Origin: an uncultured Clostridia bacterium
GTDB lineage: Bacteria; Bacillota; Clostridia; Lachnospirales; CAG-274
Assembly (NCBI GenBank): GCA_947628755.1
Contig: CANRBC010000001.1
Location: 62,001 to 126,000 of the forward strand
Length of the DNA stretch: 64,000 bases
Direction of reading: 5' to 3'
Shown here: positions 43,631-51,457 of the stretch, piece after piece
How the letters are laid out: each line of letters opens with the position of its first letter
Position numbering within the stretch: the first letter of the stretch is position 1
Translations under genes and position numbers: made by a program
The notes under the pieces: model-generated
Told to the model about the DNA's origin: nothing
The model's database searches: none
What the model saw: only the letters and a program-made list of their open reading frames with translations

Positions 43631-44299
43631 TTAATATTCCGCTGTAATTGTAGTTGTGGCATTATGTACGGATATTTTTCCGTCTACCTTAGAGGTAAAC
43701 TCGTCTATCCACTTTGATATAGTCTCCACTTTGGCATCGATTTTAAGCGGATCTATAACCTCAACGGTATGGTCTGCCTTGAAGCTCTCCTTACATCTCT
43801 GAAGGGTAGCGTCGTCTGTGCTCTTATCGTTCTTGCTTACATAATTACTTGCATAACGTACAGCATATTCATCGGCGTCCTCCTGTAACTTCTTTTCGTT
43901 ATAGAGAAAGTCTGAGTCCTTAGAGTTCTTGCTCTTTGTCATAAAGTTAAGTAAAGTTTCCACCAAAGGCAAAACGCAGTTCTTCATATCGATTATTTCC
44001 GCAAGCGTGTAGTCCTTGCCGTCAATGTTTATATCTCTGGTGACGTTATCGCCTGCGCCTGCATTGGATAATACTACGGCGTTCTTAATGGCGACGCGTC
44101 TTTTAAGAAGGTCGCATATAGAGTTGTAGTCAGCCTTTATGCTGTCTGATATTTCCTCTATGGTCTTGCCGTCTATTTTTTTGACGGCTGCCTTGTGAGT
44201 GACTGCAAAGCTTGTTGTACTGATTTTTCCGCGGATACGCTTGTCCAGCATTTTTAACTCGGATAAAGCCTCGTGAATTGTCATGGGTTCTGTTGTCAT
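43631..44299 (-). CDS. Conserved phage coiled-coil protein
   Basis: A 222-residue helical protein. MTIHEALSELKMLDKRIRGKI and RRVAIKNAVVLSNAGA follow a pattern seen in uncharacterised phage proteins, with IDGKDYTLAEIIDMKNCVLP in the middle. No catalytic motif. GGAG site present. Confidence 0.6.
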   Translation of the reverse strand: MTTEPMTIHEALSELKMLDKRIRGKISTTSFAVTHKAAVKKIDGKTIEEISDSIKADYNSICDLLKRRVAIKNAVVLSNAGAGDNVTRDINIDGKDYTLAEIIDMKNCVLPLVETLLNFMTKSKNSKDSDFLYNEKKLQEDADEYAVRYASNYVSKNDKSTDDATLQRCKESFKADHTVEVIDPLKIDAKVETISKWIDEFTSKVDGKISVHNATTTITAEY

Positions 44300-44382
44300 A
44301 AATTTTCTCCTTTCGTAAGCTTTAAAATTTAATGTGAGTTACATATATTATTTCTTGTTTTTGGAAAAACTTTTTTTAATTT

Positions 44383-44478
44383 TTAACACCACAATAAGGC
44401 AAAGAATATTATCCACCATTTGTCAAAGACAACGGCAAGTATGGTACAACAAATCAACACAATACATTTAGAATACAT
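44383..44478 (-). CDS. 31-residue membrane peptide
   Basis: MYSKCIVLICCTILAVVFDK followed by a second hydrophobic stretch WWIIFFALLWC. AGAGGTG lies seven bases before the ATG, and the gene sits between larger membrane genes. A small membrane modulator or lysis-type peptide is possible. Confidence 0.5.
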   Translation of the reverse strand: MYSKCIVLICCTILAVVFDKWWIIFFALLWC

Positions 44479-44490
44479 ATTTACACCTCT

Positions 44491-44928
44491 TTATGAAGGT
44501 ATGCCGTTCTTTATCTCTGCAAGCTTTTCGTATATCTGTAGTTCGGGAAGGGTTAGGCAGGTAATAATATCATGTATTTCGGGACATATATCATAAACTA
44601 TAAAGCAACACACTAATGTAAAGCAAATAAGTGCTACACTCATAGCAAAACATATTGGCAATATTTCCTCGCCCATATCATCCCAACCTTTGTCCTTATA
44701 TATTTTGTATATGTATTTTACGCATCTGCAACAGATATAAATACATATGCCTACTATAATTGACCATACTATTAAACTACAAGACGACATAATAAGCTCA
44801 TATCTTATATAGCGTGAACACAGTTCGCTGACAGCAGGCAGCACGTTCTGCGCAGACCAGTCAATGGCAATGCCTATCTTTTGAGCTAAATAGTCCAAGG
44901 TTTTAATTATATTATCGTTAGGGTTCAT
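44491..44928 (-). CDS. Membrane protein, 2 TM segments
   Basis: A 145-residue protein with an N-terminal amphipathic region and two hydrophobic spans (LIVWSIIVGICIYICCRCV and CFAMSVALICFTLVCCFIVY). The C-terminus ends PELQIYEKLAEI. Its ATG overlaps the stop of the Cys-rich gene. Possibly holin-like; unproven. Confidence 0.5.
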   Translation of the reverse strand: MNPNDNIIKTLDYLAQKIGIAIDWSAQNVLPAVSELCSRYIRYELIMSSCSLIVWSIIVGICIYICCRCVKYIYKIYKDKGWDDMGEEILPICFAMSVALICFTLVCCFIVYDICPEIHDIITCLTLPELQIYEKLAEIKNGIPS

Positions 44929-45326
44929 AGATATATATCATCCTGTTCTTCATTACTTTCGGGCAGCTCGGCTATACGCCTTGCAATTTCGGCGGCTTCT
45001 TTCCAGTCGTTGGCGTGTAACCAATCGCCGTACCAATTATACGCCCGAGGCGATACATTCACGCACATACGATTGTCCGCACGACTGCCCCAACACAAAG
45101 GACAAAAACGACATCTGTCGTGGTATGCTTCGCTATTGGCTGACTCTGCGCCATATTCACAGGCATAACAATCTAAAAGCGGTCTGTCGTCAGGATCTAT
45201 TTGGTGCATTTCAAAATAGTCTGACTTGTCCATCACGCGTTCCTGCTTTTCCGTTTCGTTGGCTATCCAACGCCACATCTTGCGATGTGCCGCTATTGCC
45301 TGTTCTTTTGTCAGATGTAATCTCAT
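44925..45326 (-). CDS. HRKMW-type Cys-rich protein, copy 1
   Basis: A 133-residue protein. The start (LTKEQAIAAHRKMWRWIANE), the central CYACEYG...CRFCPLCWG and the end (WKEAAEIARRIAELPE) all align with the protein at 59078. The cysteine pairs probably bind zinc. Function unknown; a small phage family. Confidence 0.65.
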   Translation of the reverse strand: MRLHLTKEQAIAAHRKMWRWIANETEKQERVMDKSDYFEMHQIDPDDRPLLDCYACEYGAESANSEAYHDRCRFCPLCWGSRADNRMCVNVSPRAYNWYGDWLHANDWKEAAEIARRIAELPESNEEQDDIYL

Positions 45327-45355
45327 TTTTACCTCCTTTGAATAAAATCAGCCTT

Positions 45356-46000
45356 TTATTTTAACATTTCAAGGACTACGTTGTAGTAGTCCGTTCTGCC
45401 CTTATAGGGCTTATAGTCGCTTTCCATGAGCTTCTTTTGAAGCAAAGGGAAGTCCCATTTATCGTTTATGCTATCCAGTAAGACCTTTACATAGTTAAAT
45501 GCGTGTTTAACCTTACGCCGTTTCTGTAAAAGGTCTTGCTGTATACCGTATATCTTAGTTCTGATATGGGCGGCAGGTGACTCGGCTTCTATAATATGTT
45601 CCATATCGGAAAGAGCGGAGTCGCAGAAAGACAGCATTTCGTTAAGTCGGGCATTATATACTTCCAGTACCCCCTTTTCAGGCTGTGGGACGTTTATAAT
45701 ATCCGATACGATATTTTCCACCCTGTTTATAATGTTCATATCTATATCAATAGCCTTATTCCCTGCGTATATTCCTGCCCTTCCCATATATTCATTGTCA
45801 TAGTCGACAATGCGAAAGCCCTTTATAAAGCATAAGGCGGATTTCTTGCTTCTGAGCAACTTCATAGCCTCGTCAAAGGTTTCAAACCTTACGGCTTTGT
45901 TTTTATCGGTGACGGTTATGTACTGTCCTTTATAACTGTCCGTTCTGCCTATATAGAGACGGCTTTTGGTCTGTTTATTTTCTTTGCATAATACATACAC
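45356..46000 (-). CDS. Helical protein coupled to the DUF262 gene
   Basis: About 214 residues from GTG 46000 (VYVLCKENKQTKSRLYIG), immediately after the DUF262 stop; an earlier GTG at 46009 is possible. Mostly alpha-helical with a coiled-coil middle (ARLNEMLSFCDSALSDMEHI). Tight coupling suggests it works with the DUF262 protein. Not recognised. Confidence 0.55.
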   Translation of the reverse strand: MYVLCKENKQTKSRLYIGRTDSYKGQYITVTDKNKAVRFETFDEAMKLLRSKKSALCFIKGFRIVDYDNEYMGRAGIYAGNKAIDIDMNIINRVENIVSDIINVPQPEKGVLEVYNARLNEMLSFCDSALSDMEHIIEAESPAAHIRTKIYGIQQDLLQKRRKVKHAFNYVKVLLDSINDKWDFPLLQKKLMESDYKPYKGRTDYYNVVLEMLK

Positions 46001-46001
46001 A

Positions 46002-47663
46002 TTATGCACCCGCTTCCAATGCGGCAGAAGGTTGGGAATTTCCGCTATTTTTTGAATGTATATAAGCAATATATGTGTCCAAACGCTCGCAGAGATAGCT
46101 GACAGATAAAGGCTCCGTATGGGTATAACCTAAAGCATAGTTTTCAAGCCAATCCATAAAAAGGTCGTCGTCTATGGATATTTCACAGACGTATTTTGCC
46201 AAGCCCACAAGGGCGGGAATATTTTCCCTGTTGAGTAAGGGTGAATTGTTGTCTATATTCTTTATCCAGTCCTCTAAGCAGTCTGTATAAAGGTCTGTAT
46301 TTTCAATAATATTGTCTATAACTTCCGGTTCTTTTTTTTGCAGTGTTTCTATAAATGATTGAGGAGTAGCATTGTCTATTTCCCACGGGAGCATAATATC
46401 GTCAACGCCTACAGCCATTAAGGACTGAACGGCTACCATATTTTTCTGCGCCTGTGTATCAACGTGAGACAAAACAATATCTCTTGCGGTAAAGTCGTCT
46501 ATAAAGTCTGATATAGTGTCATTGTCTATGGCTATAGCTTCTTCATCGGCTGATACGGAAGTGCTTTCCTCTGTGCCAAGATATTCCGTCATAAGGGCTG
46601 TAAGAAGCTCTATCTTGTTCATAATAACGGCTTTATCCTTAGTGCCACCCTGTGTTTTAATCTCTTCGTAGGTAGTTCCGTTGACAGACTTATTTCTGAG
46701 TTCTATATCAAAGGCCTTGAGGAAGTCCATAAAACAGCTGTCGTCTAAGCCAAACCTTGTAAACTTTCTGAAAAGAGGCATAAAGAGTATAGTTTCCGTT
46801 GAATTAAACATAGGGATTTCCTCTTTGTTTTCAACGATTTCGTCAAGGCGTTCTATATAGCTTTGCAATTCGTTGAAATGGCTGACCTTGGCGTGTTCTT
46901 GTAAAAATGAACACATAGCGTTGGGATTTTTATTCCAGTCGTCTATGAAGAAGCATGTCATAATGCTTTCTAAAACGACTCTTTCCATAGCACCGTTTTT
47001 GAAGGAAGCTAATGTATAGTTGCCCTTGTCTCTGAAAAAGTCCATCTGGACTATTTTCTTGGCAACCTTGGCATATTCACCGCCCAGATATGTAATGCCC
47101 TTCTGTGCTGCCGTCATAGCTCTTGAATTGTTATAACGGCGGATATGGTATTCTATATCATCGGGAGTACAGGCAAGGTACTTTGTAGCACCGATGTTAA
47201 ACTCATCGAATCGTTCCTGTAATTCGGGAGGAAGTTGTCTGAAAAGCTTTCCTCTTATGTCGTATTCTTTGTTTTCAATATGGGTAGTTCCGTCCTCGTC
47301 TTTAACTATGAGCTGATAGGATATGATAGGATTGTCGGTGTTCTTTCCGCACTTAAAGGCGTTGTTGCGGTACATCGCCAAAGTGCTAAGCCTCTGCAAT
47401 CCGTCAAGAAGCCATATCCAGTAGGTATCGTTGTCGTTGATCTCCTCGGCTATGATAATATCCGGAATGGGATAGCCGTGAAGTATAGTAGATACAAGGT
47501 CGTACTGTTTCTGCTTTTCCCAATATTCAGAATATCTCTGAGTTGGGTAATCATCTCTGAGAGTCTTTTTTTCAAGAGCTTTCAAATAAGAAGAAACGCT
47601 CTTTACTTCTCTTTTCACTCTGTCAAAGGGATCTCTTTGGATTATTCCTGTCTTTTGTTTCAT
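46002..47663 (-). CDS. DUF262 (ParB/GmrS-like) protein
   Basis: A 553-residue protein. DUF262 core: LVSTILHGYPIPDIIIAEE, then WLLDGLQRLSTLAMY (the DGQQR-type nucleotide-site motif) and IEYHIRRYNNSRAMT. The C-terminal 300 residues are helical; no DUF1524 HNH motif is seen. DUF262 occurs in GmrSD-type nucleases that attack modified DNA and in other defence proteins. A nuclease-less version in a phage could be a sensor, an immunity factor or a DNA-modification partner. Confidence 0.8.
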   Translation of the reverse strand: MKQKTGIIQRDPFDRVKREVKSVSSYLKALEKKTLRDDYPTQRYSEYWEKQKQYDLVSTILHGYPIPDIIIAEEINDNDTYWIWLLDGLQRLSTLAMYRNNAFKCGKNTDNPIISYQLIVKDEDGTTHIENKEYDIRGKLFRQLPPELQERFDEFNIGATKYLACTPDDIEYHIRRYNNSRAMTAAQKGITYLGGEYAKVAKKIVQMDFFRDKGNYTLASFKNGAMERVVLESIMTCFFIDDWNKNPNAMCSFLQEHAKVSHFNELQSYIERLDEIVENKEEIPMFNSTETILFMPLFRKFTRFGLDDSCFMDFLKAFDIELRNKSVNGTTYEEIKTQGGTKDKAVIMNKIELLTALMTEYLGTEESTSVSADEEAIAIDNDTISDFIDDFTARDIVLSHVDTQAQKNMVAVQSLMAVGVDDIMLPWEIDNATPQSFIETLQKKEPEVIDNIIENTDLYTDCLEDWIKNIDNNSPLLNRENIPALVGLAKYVCEISIDDDLFMDWLENYALGYTHTEPLSVSYLCERLDTYIAYIHSKNSGNSQPSAALEAGA

Positions 47664-47724
47664 AATGTCACTCCTTTGTGTTTAGTGGTTAGTGGATAAA
47701 GAATAGTAGCTACTAGTTTATAGG

Positions 47725-47901
47725 CTACCTGTACCAGCATTTATCGCAATCGTTACAACAAGTATCGTCGCCGTCATATGGGGCGTTATATCCGAAAATC
47801 TGATAAGGACACCAGTTTTCGGTTATTGTCTCTATTATTTCCGATGATATATCGGGAAATATTTTACGGATATTATTGCTTAGCTTTACTGCGTAGGTCA
47901 T
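47725..47901 (-). CDS. 58-residue acidic/Cys protein
   Basis: Begins MTYAVKLSNNIRKIFPDI and ends in a Cys cluster, CCNDCDKCWYR. AAAGGAG lies nine bases before the ATG. It is the first small gene upstream of the DUF262 gene. Function unknown. Confidence 0.55.
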   Translation of the reverse strand: MTYAVKLSNNIRKIFPDISSEIIETITENWCPYQIFGYNAPYDGDDTCCNDCDKCWYR

Positions 47902-47929
47902 AGTTCACACTCCTTTAATGTAAAATGTA

Positions 47930-48107
47930 TTGTAAAATTATGGTATTGTGGTATAATGTAAGAGTAAACAGTATCGCTCCGCGTTGACTCTAAAAACAAC
48001 GGAGCGGCTGTTTACCGTGATTACATATCCGATACTTTCTTTCCCTGCCCGACTTAACAGGCAAGCAGCCGGTATCATCTCCAATATCGGAACAGGGAGG
48101 TGGTATC
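47930..48107 (+). promoter_or_regulatory. Promoter and structured leader of mini-locus 1
   Basis: TTGTAA (47930) and extended -10 TGGTATAAT (to 47957). The transcript begins with a nested hairpin (GTAAACAG/CTGTTTAC around CGCTCCG/CGGAGCG, 47964-48015). A later CCCTG pairs with CAGGG, covering the GGGAGG ribosome site at 48094-48099. Translation is probably blocked unless the leader is remodelled. Confidence 0.6.
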
Positions 48108-48278
48108 GTGATTGATGTAATCGATTTGTTATTCGGTATTTTCGGAATATGTGTCGATACCATTATCCAAAGATTTGTGTCGGAATTATGCTTGTCTGCA
48201 AGGATTTGCATAATGTCTACTCTGCTTGTAGCCCAAAAGGTTATAACGGAGTGGATAAGGCATATTGAACAAAAATAG
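48108..48278 (+). CDS. Mini-locus 1: 56-residue hydrophobic protein
   Basis: GTG start nine bases after GGGAGG. VIDVIDLLFGIFGICVDTII is one hydrophobic segment, followed by a mixed tail (VAQKVITEWIRHIEQK). It is transcribed on the plus strand from its own promoter, against all neighbours, and ends before a terminator at 48300-48325. Type I toxin-like or membrane regulatory peptide; function unknown. Confidence 0.55.
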   Translation: MIDVIDLLFGIFGICVDTIIQRFVSELCLSARICIMSTLLVAQKVITEWIRHIEQK

Positions 48279-48299
48279 CAAATAACAAGTATTTATGAT

Positions 48300-48325
48300 A
48301 AAGGATAGGCTTTTGCTTATCCTTT
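48300..48325 (+). terminator. Terminator of mini-locus 1
   Basis: AAAGGATA and TATCCTTT arms around GGCTTTTGCT, followed by ATTT. Confidence 0.65.
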
Positions 48326-48350
48326 ATTTCGTGAAATAGTCACCTCTCCG

Positions 48351-48632
48351 TCAGCCTAGCGGCTGCCACCCCCCCCCTATTATATGGGAGGTTGAGGGGC
48401 GAGGTATAAGTGAACAGGTCGCTGTTCTATTTTCAATATCTATATTGATAGTCTTAAAATCAAAATTATTTTCCTTAACTGTTCTGTATGCGTCCGATAT
48501 AAAGCTTATAACGGATGTGTACATCTCCGTCTTATTGACGGTCAGGTCTTTGGCGGTATCGTCATAGAGCATTATTAAACCCTTGACAAATCCGCCCTTG
48601 ATATTGTTATAGCTTGCGATAATTTCAGCCAT
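48351..48632 (-). CDS. Small phage protein with a C-terminal G9 tract
   Basis: About 93 residues from MAEIIASYNNIKGGF; AAAGGA lies eight bases upstream. The coding sequence ends through a run of nine G (48369-48377 on the plus strand), giving IIGGGWQPLG. A one-base length change would swap the last residues for GGSR and a stop. Function unknown. Confidence 0.5.
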   Translation of the reverse strand: MAEIIASYNNIKGGFVKGLIMLYDDTAKDLTVNKTEMYTSVISFISDAYRTVKENNFDFKTINIDIENRTATCSLIPRPSTSHIIGGGWQPLG

Positions 48633-48677
48633 AGGCATCGTCCTTTGGTTTTTTGAATAAACATTCAAAGAGGAGCT

Positions 48678-48824
48678 TTAAAGTTCCTCGATAAAACCGC
48701 ACTCGGTCGGAACGTGACGGTTTCGCCAAGTGTTACAACAACGGTTACGAACCACGCAGAAATGGTTATACCATCTCTGATGTAACGGCAATAAGCCGTT
48801 TTTGTTCAGCTTGCTTCTTTTCAT
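48678..48824 (-). CDS. 48-residue basic protein
   Basis: MKRSKLNKNGLLPLHQRWYN continues with clustered Arg/Cys/Trp (RNRCCNTWRNRHV). AAGGAGG lies 7-8 bases before the ATG. Possibly nucleic-acid binding. No homologue recognised. Confidence 0.5.
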   Translation of the reverse strand: MKRSKLNKNGLLPLHQRWYNHFCVVRNRCCNTWRNRHVPTECGFIEEL

Positions 48825-48838
48825 CTCGTATTTCCTCC

Positions 48839-49423
48839 TTATGAAAATAAATTAAATTGGTTTTTGAAAAATATCTTTACCTTGTCGTAGGAACGGATAA
48901 CCGCCATATGTGAGCAGAAGTCTTTGTACCTAATATGTAATTTGACACATATTTCATCAGAAGATGAGCCGCCTGCAAGCATATATAATATATTTTTCTG
49001 TAATGGCGACAAATTCTTTAAATACGCTTCCATTGTTTCTGATAGGGTGTTATTGTCTATAAGCTCCGCCTCTATGTTGGTATCGTCTGCTATGAGGGTG
49101 ATGTAACTGTCCTCGTCGTCGCCTATGCAGGCGTCTAAGGACACCGTATTGAGATTTCCCGCTCTCTTTTGGCAATTACGCTTGGATATTTCCGAGCGTA
49201 TTTTATTGTTAAGACAGATAGATAAGTATGTTTCAAAGGACGTACCTTCATCGGGTTCCCATCGGCTCAGAACGTTCATAAAAATGGCGTTTCCCAATGA
49301 GTAGAAGTCGTCTTTATCCCTATTTGATAAGCCGCCGAATTTAAGGATCAGCATATCTATAAGTCTATGAAGCTTTTTGCCGTTATCGGCATAATAAGAT
49401 GTCAGTATTTCGTCTTTGGTCAT
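48839..49423 (-). CDS. Phage RNA polymerase sigma factor (sigma-70 family, ECF-like)
   Basis: A 194-residue protein. Region 2 is DKDDFYSLGNAIFMNVLSRW followed by GTSFETYLSICLNNKIRSEI and the basic KRNCQKR. Region 4-like helices (LSPLQKNILYMLAGGSSSDE, ICVKLHIRYKDFCSHM) end the protein. Phage sigma factors redirect host polymerase to middle or late genes. Its own promoter specificity is not visible. Confidence 0.75.
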   Translation of the reverse strand: MTKDEILTSYYADNGKKLHRLIDMLILKFGGLSNRDKDDFYSLGNAIFMNVLSRWEPDEGTSFETYLSICLNNKIRSEISKRNCQKRAGNLNTVSLDACIGDDEDSYITLIADDTNIEAELIDNNTLSETMEAYLKNLSPLQKNILYMLAGGSSSDEICVKLHIRYKDFCSHMAVIRSYDKVKIFFKNQFNLFS

Positions 49424-49453
49424 TGGGAAACCTCCTTATTGATTATTTTAATA

Positions 49454-49625
49454 TTGCAACAAATAATGTTCTCTGTTATAATGATTGTGCGAGCCACCTA
49501 TTCACAAAATATCTGCCAGAAGGCTTAAACAAAAACGGCTCGTATTATCGGCTATATCCCGTCTATGGGATCGGGGAAGCATCGACTTTATATCGATAAC
49601 GGTATTAAGGGAGACGGGAGGTATA
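49454..49625 (+). promoter_or_regulatory. Promoter and structured leader of mini-locus 2
   Basis: TTGCAA (49454) and TATAAT (49477-49482), 17-base spacing. The leader has a long-range CGAGCC/GGCTCG stem, then CCCGTCT (49558) pairing with AGACGGG (49612). This second stem covers the GGGAGG that serves the ATG at 49626. Confidence 0.65.
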
Positions 49626-49775
49626 ATGGTCGATGATATAAAAGGGTACATATTGTTCCTGATAAGTATTTACGGAGCAGATATTCTTTATAATTACGGC
49701 TGTAAGAATAAAGCTGTAATATTCTTTGTGATAAACGCTCTGTATTTATTTATATATTTTGTGAATTTTAGTTAA
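49626..49775 (+). CDS. Mini-locus 2: 49-residue two-helix membrane peptide
   Basis: ATG start. VDDIKGYILFLISIYGADIL, then a loop NYGCKNK and a second helix IFFVINALYLFIYFVNF. It aligns with the products at 57231 and 57674 (D-I/T-K, then LF.L...G..IL...G..), so it defines a paralogous family. Terminator at 49795. Function unknown. Confidence 0.65.
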   Translation: MVDDIKGYILFLISIYGADILYNYGCKNKAVIFFVINALYLFIYFVNFS

Positions 49776-49794
49776 TTCAGGAGCAACACCCTAT

Positions 49795-49823
49795 GAAGGG
49801 CTGTGTAATGCAGTCCTTCTTTT
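49795..49823 (+). terminator. Terminator of mini-locus 2
   Basis: AAGGGCTG pairs with CAGTCCTT (one G-U) around TGTAATG, followed by CTTTTTCC. Confidence 0.65.
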
Positions 49824-49898
49824 TCCCGTTTCCCTGAAATACCGCTCTAAGATATATTCTTGAAATAGTTAAAAGTTTTTTGATAATTTATATTACAG

Positions 49899-49977
49899 TT
49901 TTAAATCTTTATGAGTTTATTTTACACGTTTTTGATTTGGTTGTCAAGTGTTATTTTAAATCTTTTTGAGTTTATTT
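49899..49977. repeat. Two 24-bp direct repeats upstream of the first HTH gene
   Basis: TTTTAAATCTTT(A/T)TGAGTTTATTT occurs at 49899 and 49954, 55 bases apart, just before the promoter at 49990. They share TGAG with the nearby ACTCA operators, so they may be distal binding sites of the same regulator. Confidence 0.65.
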
Positions 49978-49989
49978 CATAATTTATTA

Positions 49990-50018
49990 TTGACAATATA
50001 CTCAAAACCGTGTATAAT
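49990..50018 (+). promoter_or_regulatory. Promoter of the first HTH gene
   Basis: Consensus TTGACA (49990) and TATAAT (50013-50018), 17-base spacing. TATACTCAAAA lies within the spacer, so an ACTCA-binding protein would block it. Confidence 0.8.
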
Positions 50019-50040
50019 ATAAACATAGGAGGTGATTACA

Positions 50041-50268
50041 TTGTCAGTAGCAAATAAGATACGAGCTTTACTTCGTCTTAACAATAAGAAAAATTCCGAA
50101 CTGGCGGCATATCTGGAAATGACTCCGCAATCACTCACAAATAAATTAAATCGTGACAGTTTCAGCGCAGAGGACTTAATCAAAATAGCCGAGTTTCTTG
50201 AATGTGAATTAAGTTTTGATACCAAAGACGGAGTTAAAATATTATTAGATACGACAGATTTAAGGTAA
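50041..50268 (+). CDS. Small XRE-type HTH regulator 1
   Basis: A 75-residue protein. NKKNSELAAYLEMTPQSLTN is the helix-turn-helix, then LIKIAEFLECELSF. TTG start at 50041, nine bases after GGAGG; an earlier GTG overlaps the ribosome site. Operator-like ACTCA repeats on both sides suggest autoregulation. Confidence 0.8.
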   Translation: MSVANKIRALLRLNNKKNSELAAYLEMTPQSLTNKLNRDSFSAEDLIKIAEFLECELSFDTKDGVKILLDTTDLR

Positions 50269-50282
50269 TTCATATGTTATAT

Positions 50283-50305
50283 TATACTCAAATATTTTGA
50301 GTATA
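50283..50305. promoter_or_regulatory. Perfect palindrome, operator of HTH regulator 1 (probable)
   Basis: TATACTCAAA and TTTGAGTATA flank TAT. Further ACTCAA half-sites lie at 50000-50010 and ~50329-50336. Confidence 0.7.
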
Positions 50306-50338
50306 TCAATCAGCAACATCAACAAAATATACTCAATA

Positions 50339-50363
50339 ATTTTATGTATATTATACATAAAAT
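50339..50363. promoter_or_regulatory. Perfect palindrome, operator of HTH regulator 2 (probable)
   Basis: ATTTTATGTATA and TATACATAAAAT flank one T, 27 bases before the second HTH gene. It differs from the first operator, implying a separate regulator. Confidence 0.7.
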
Positions 50364-50389
50364 ATTTATGTATAGTTAGGAGTGATAAT

Positions 50390-50593
50390 ATGCTAAAATA
50401 TAAAATAGATGTTATACAAGCTCTGAAAGATAAAGGGTATAGCACCTATTACATAAGAAAAAATAAATTAATGACAGAACCGCAGCTACAACAAATCAGA
50501 GATAACAAGCTGTTGAGCCACGACGCCCTTAATAAATTATGTTCCTTGTTGGAATGTCAGCCGGGCGACATATTGGAATACATACCCGACTAA
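50390..50593 (+). CDS. Small XRE-type HTH regulator 2
   Basis: A 67-residue Cro-like protein: IDVIQALKDKGYSTYYIRKN, then LSHDALNKLCSLLECQPGDI, the typical ending of the short HTH family. ATG after TTAGGAG. The frame is open upstream but the ribosome site fixes this start. Confidence 0.85.
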   Translation: MLKYKIDVIQALKDKGYSTYYIRKNKLMTEPQLQQIRDNKLLSHDALNKLCSLLECQPGDILEYIPD

Positions 50594-50603
50594 GCTATAA
50601 AAT

Positions 50604-50640
50604 ATAGAAGGATTTCAAACGAAGTCCTTCTATTTTTTTA
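50604..50640 (+). terminator. Terminator after the HTH pair
   Basis: ATAGAAGGA pairs with TCCTTCTAT (9 bp), followed by seven T. Confidence 0.88.
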
Positions 50641-50647
50641 TATATGT

Positions 50648-50688
50648 AAGGAATTTTCCTTGACTGTGGGTGCTGTAAGGCATAAAAT
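50648..50688 (+). promoter_or_regulatory. Promoter with AAGGAATTTTCCTT operator (site 1)
   Basis: TTGACT (50660) and TAAAAT (50683) are 17 bases apart. A palindrome, AAGGAATTTTCCTT, at 50648-50661 overlaps the -35 box. The same palindrome and -35 arrangement recur at 51358. Confidence 0.75.
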
Positions 50689-50733
50689 AAAATCAGAAAG
50701 CATTACGGCAAATTCACAGGAAGGAGAATGAAT

Positions 50734-51069
50734 ATGTATGAACAAAAGCCTATCTCTAAATTCGATATGACAATGGCAAGCTACCAGTACAAAATCATTA
50801 AAGAAGAAATTGAAGCCTTTGAAAGCCAATTAGACAGCAACTCCGAAATAGCCTTAAGATTATGTAATTTTGGTCAAAGCATATTGTTGAATGTTGATAA
50901 TATTAACTATGAAGGTGCTTATCTTATGGTTTTCTATGGGTCTGTAAACGGTCAGCCTGCAAGACTTATACAGCATGTGAGTCAGTTAAACTTTTTACTT
51001 ACGTCTGTGCCTAAAGCAAATCCCGAAAAGCCGCCTAAAAGGATAGCAGGCTTCTTAAAAGACAGTTAA
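50734..51069 (+). CDS. DUF6173-like phage protein
   Basis: About 111 residues from MYEQKPISKFDM; AAGGAG lies 8 bases upstream. FGQSILLNVDNINYEGAYLM, then FYGSVNGQPARLIQHVSQLN and KANPEKPPKRI, form a well-conserved phage family of unknown function (DUF6173 as I recall). Transcribed from its own repressible promoter on the plus strand. Confidence 0.75.
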   Translation: MYEQKPISKFDMTMASYQYKIIKEEIEAFESQLDSNSEIALRLCNFGQSILLNVDNINYEGAYLMVFYGSVNGQPARLIQHVSQLNFLLTSVPKANPEKPPKRIAGFLKDS

Positions 51070-51083
51070 ATTATCTGTGAACA

Positions 51084-51305
51084 TTACCACAGGCTAAACC
51101 TATAATTTATATCAACAATAATATTTAACAATACGGTGATAGTGTCTAATTTTTCTTTTGTTTCTATAGACTCTTCGCTTTCAAGTATTGTAAGCAGCCT
51201 TTTACCTGCCGCCTCTGAAACCTGTTGGAGTTGACGTTTGTTTACGCCTCTCTCCTCCGAAATACTTTTAGGAGCTCGGCAGGTTATTTCTTGTTTTTCT
51301 GACAA
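51084..51305 (-). CDS. Small helical phage protein
   Basis: A 73-residue charged helical protein (SEKQEITCRAPKSISEERGV...). TTG start downstream of AAAGGAA. Convergent with the DUF6173 gene. Function unknown. Confidence 0.45.
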   Translation of the reverse strand: MSEKQEITCRAPKSISEERGVNKRQLQQVSEAAGKRLLTILESEESIETKEKLDTITVLLNIIVDINYRFSLW

Positions 51306-51357
51306 AAATTATCATTCCTTTTTTATGTGAAAATTTAAAATTATTATTTTGTATAGT

Positions 51358-51398
51358 AAGGAATTTTCCTTGACTGTGGATTTCATAAGGTGTAAAAT
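51358..51398 (+). promoter_or_regulatory. Promoter with AAGGAATTTTCCTT operator (site 2)
   Basis: Palindrome at 51358-51371 overlaps TTGACT (51370); TAAAAT at 51393, 17-base spacing. TTTCATAAGGT before the -10 is inverted as ACCTTATGAAA next to the ribosome site. Confidence 0.75.
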
Positions 51399-51457
51399 TG
51401 TGTCGAGGGATAATGGGATCGGGGTGCAAAATACCTTATGAAAGGAGGAAATCTGCT

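Noticed and set aside
47990..48211. Minus-strand 73-codon frame opposite mini-locus 1
   Set aside because: It runs through the hairpin and the plus-strand ORF, has no ribosome site and low-complexity Pro/Ile content.
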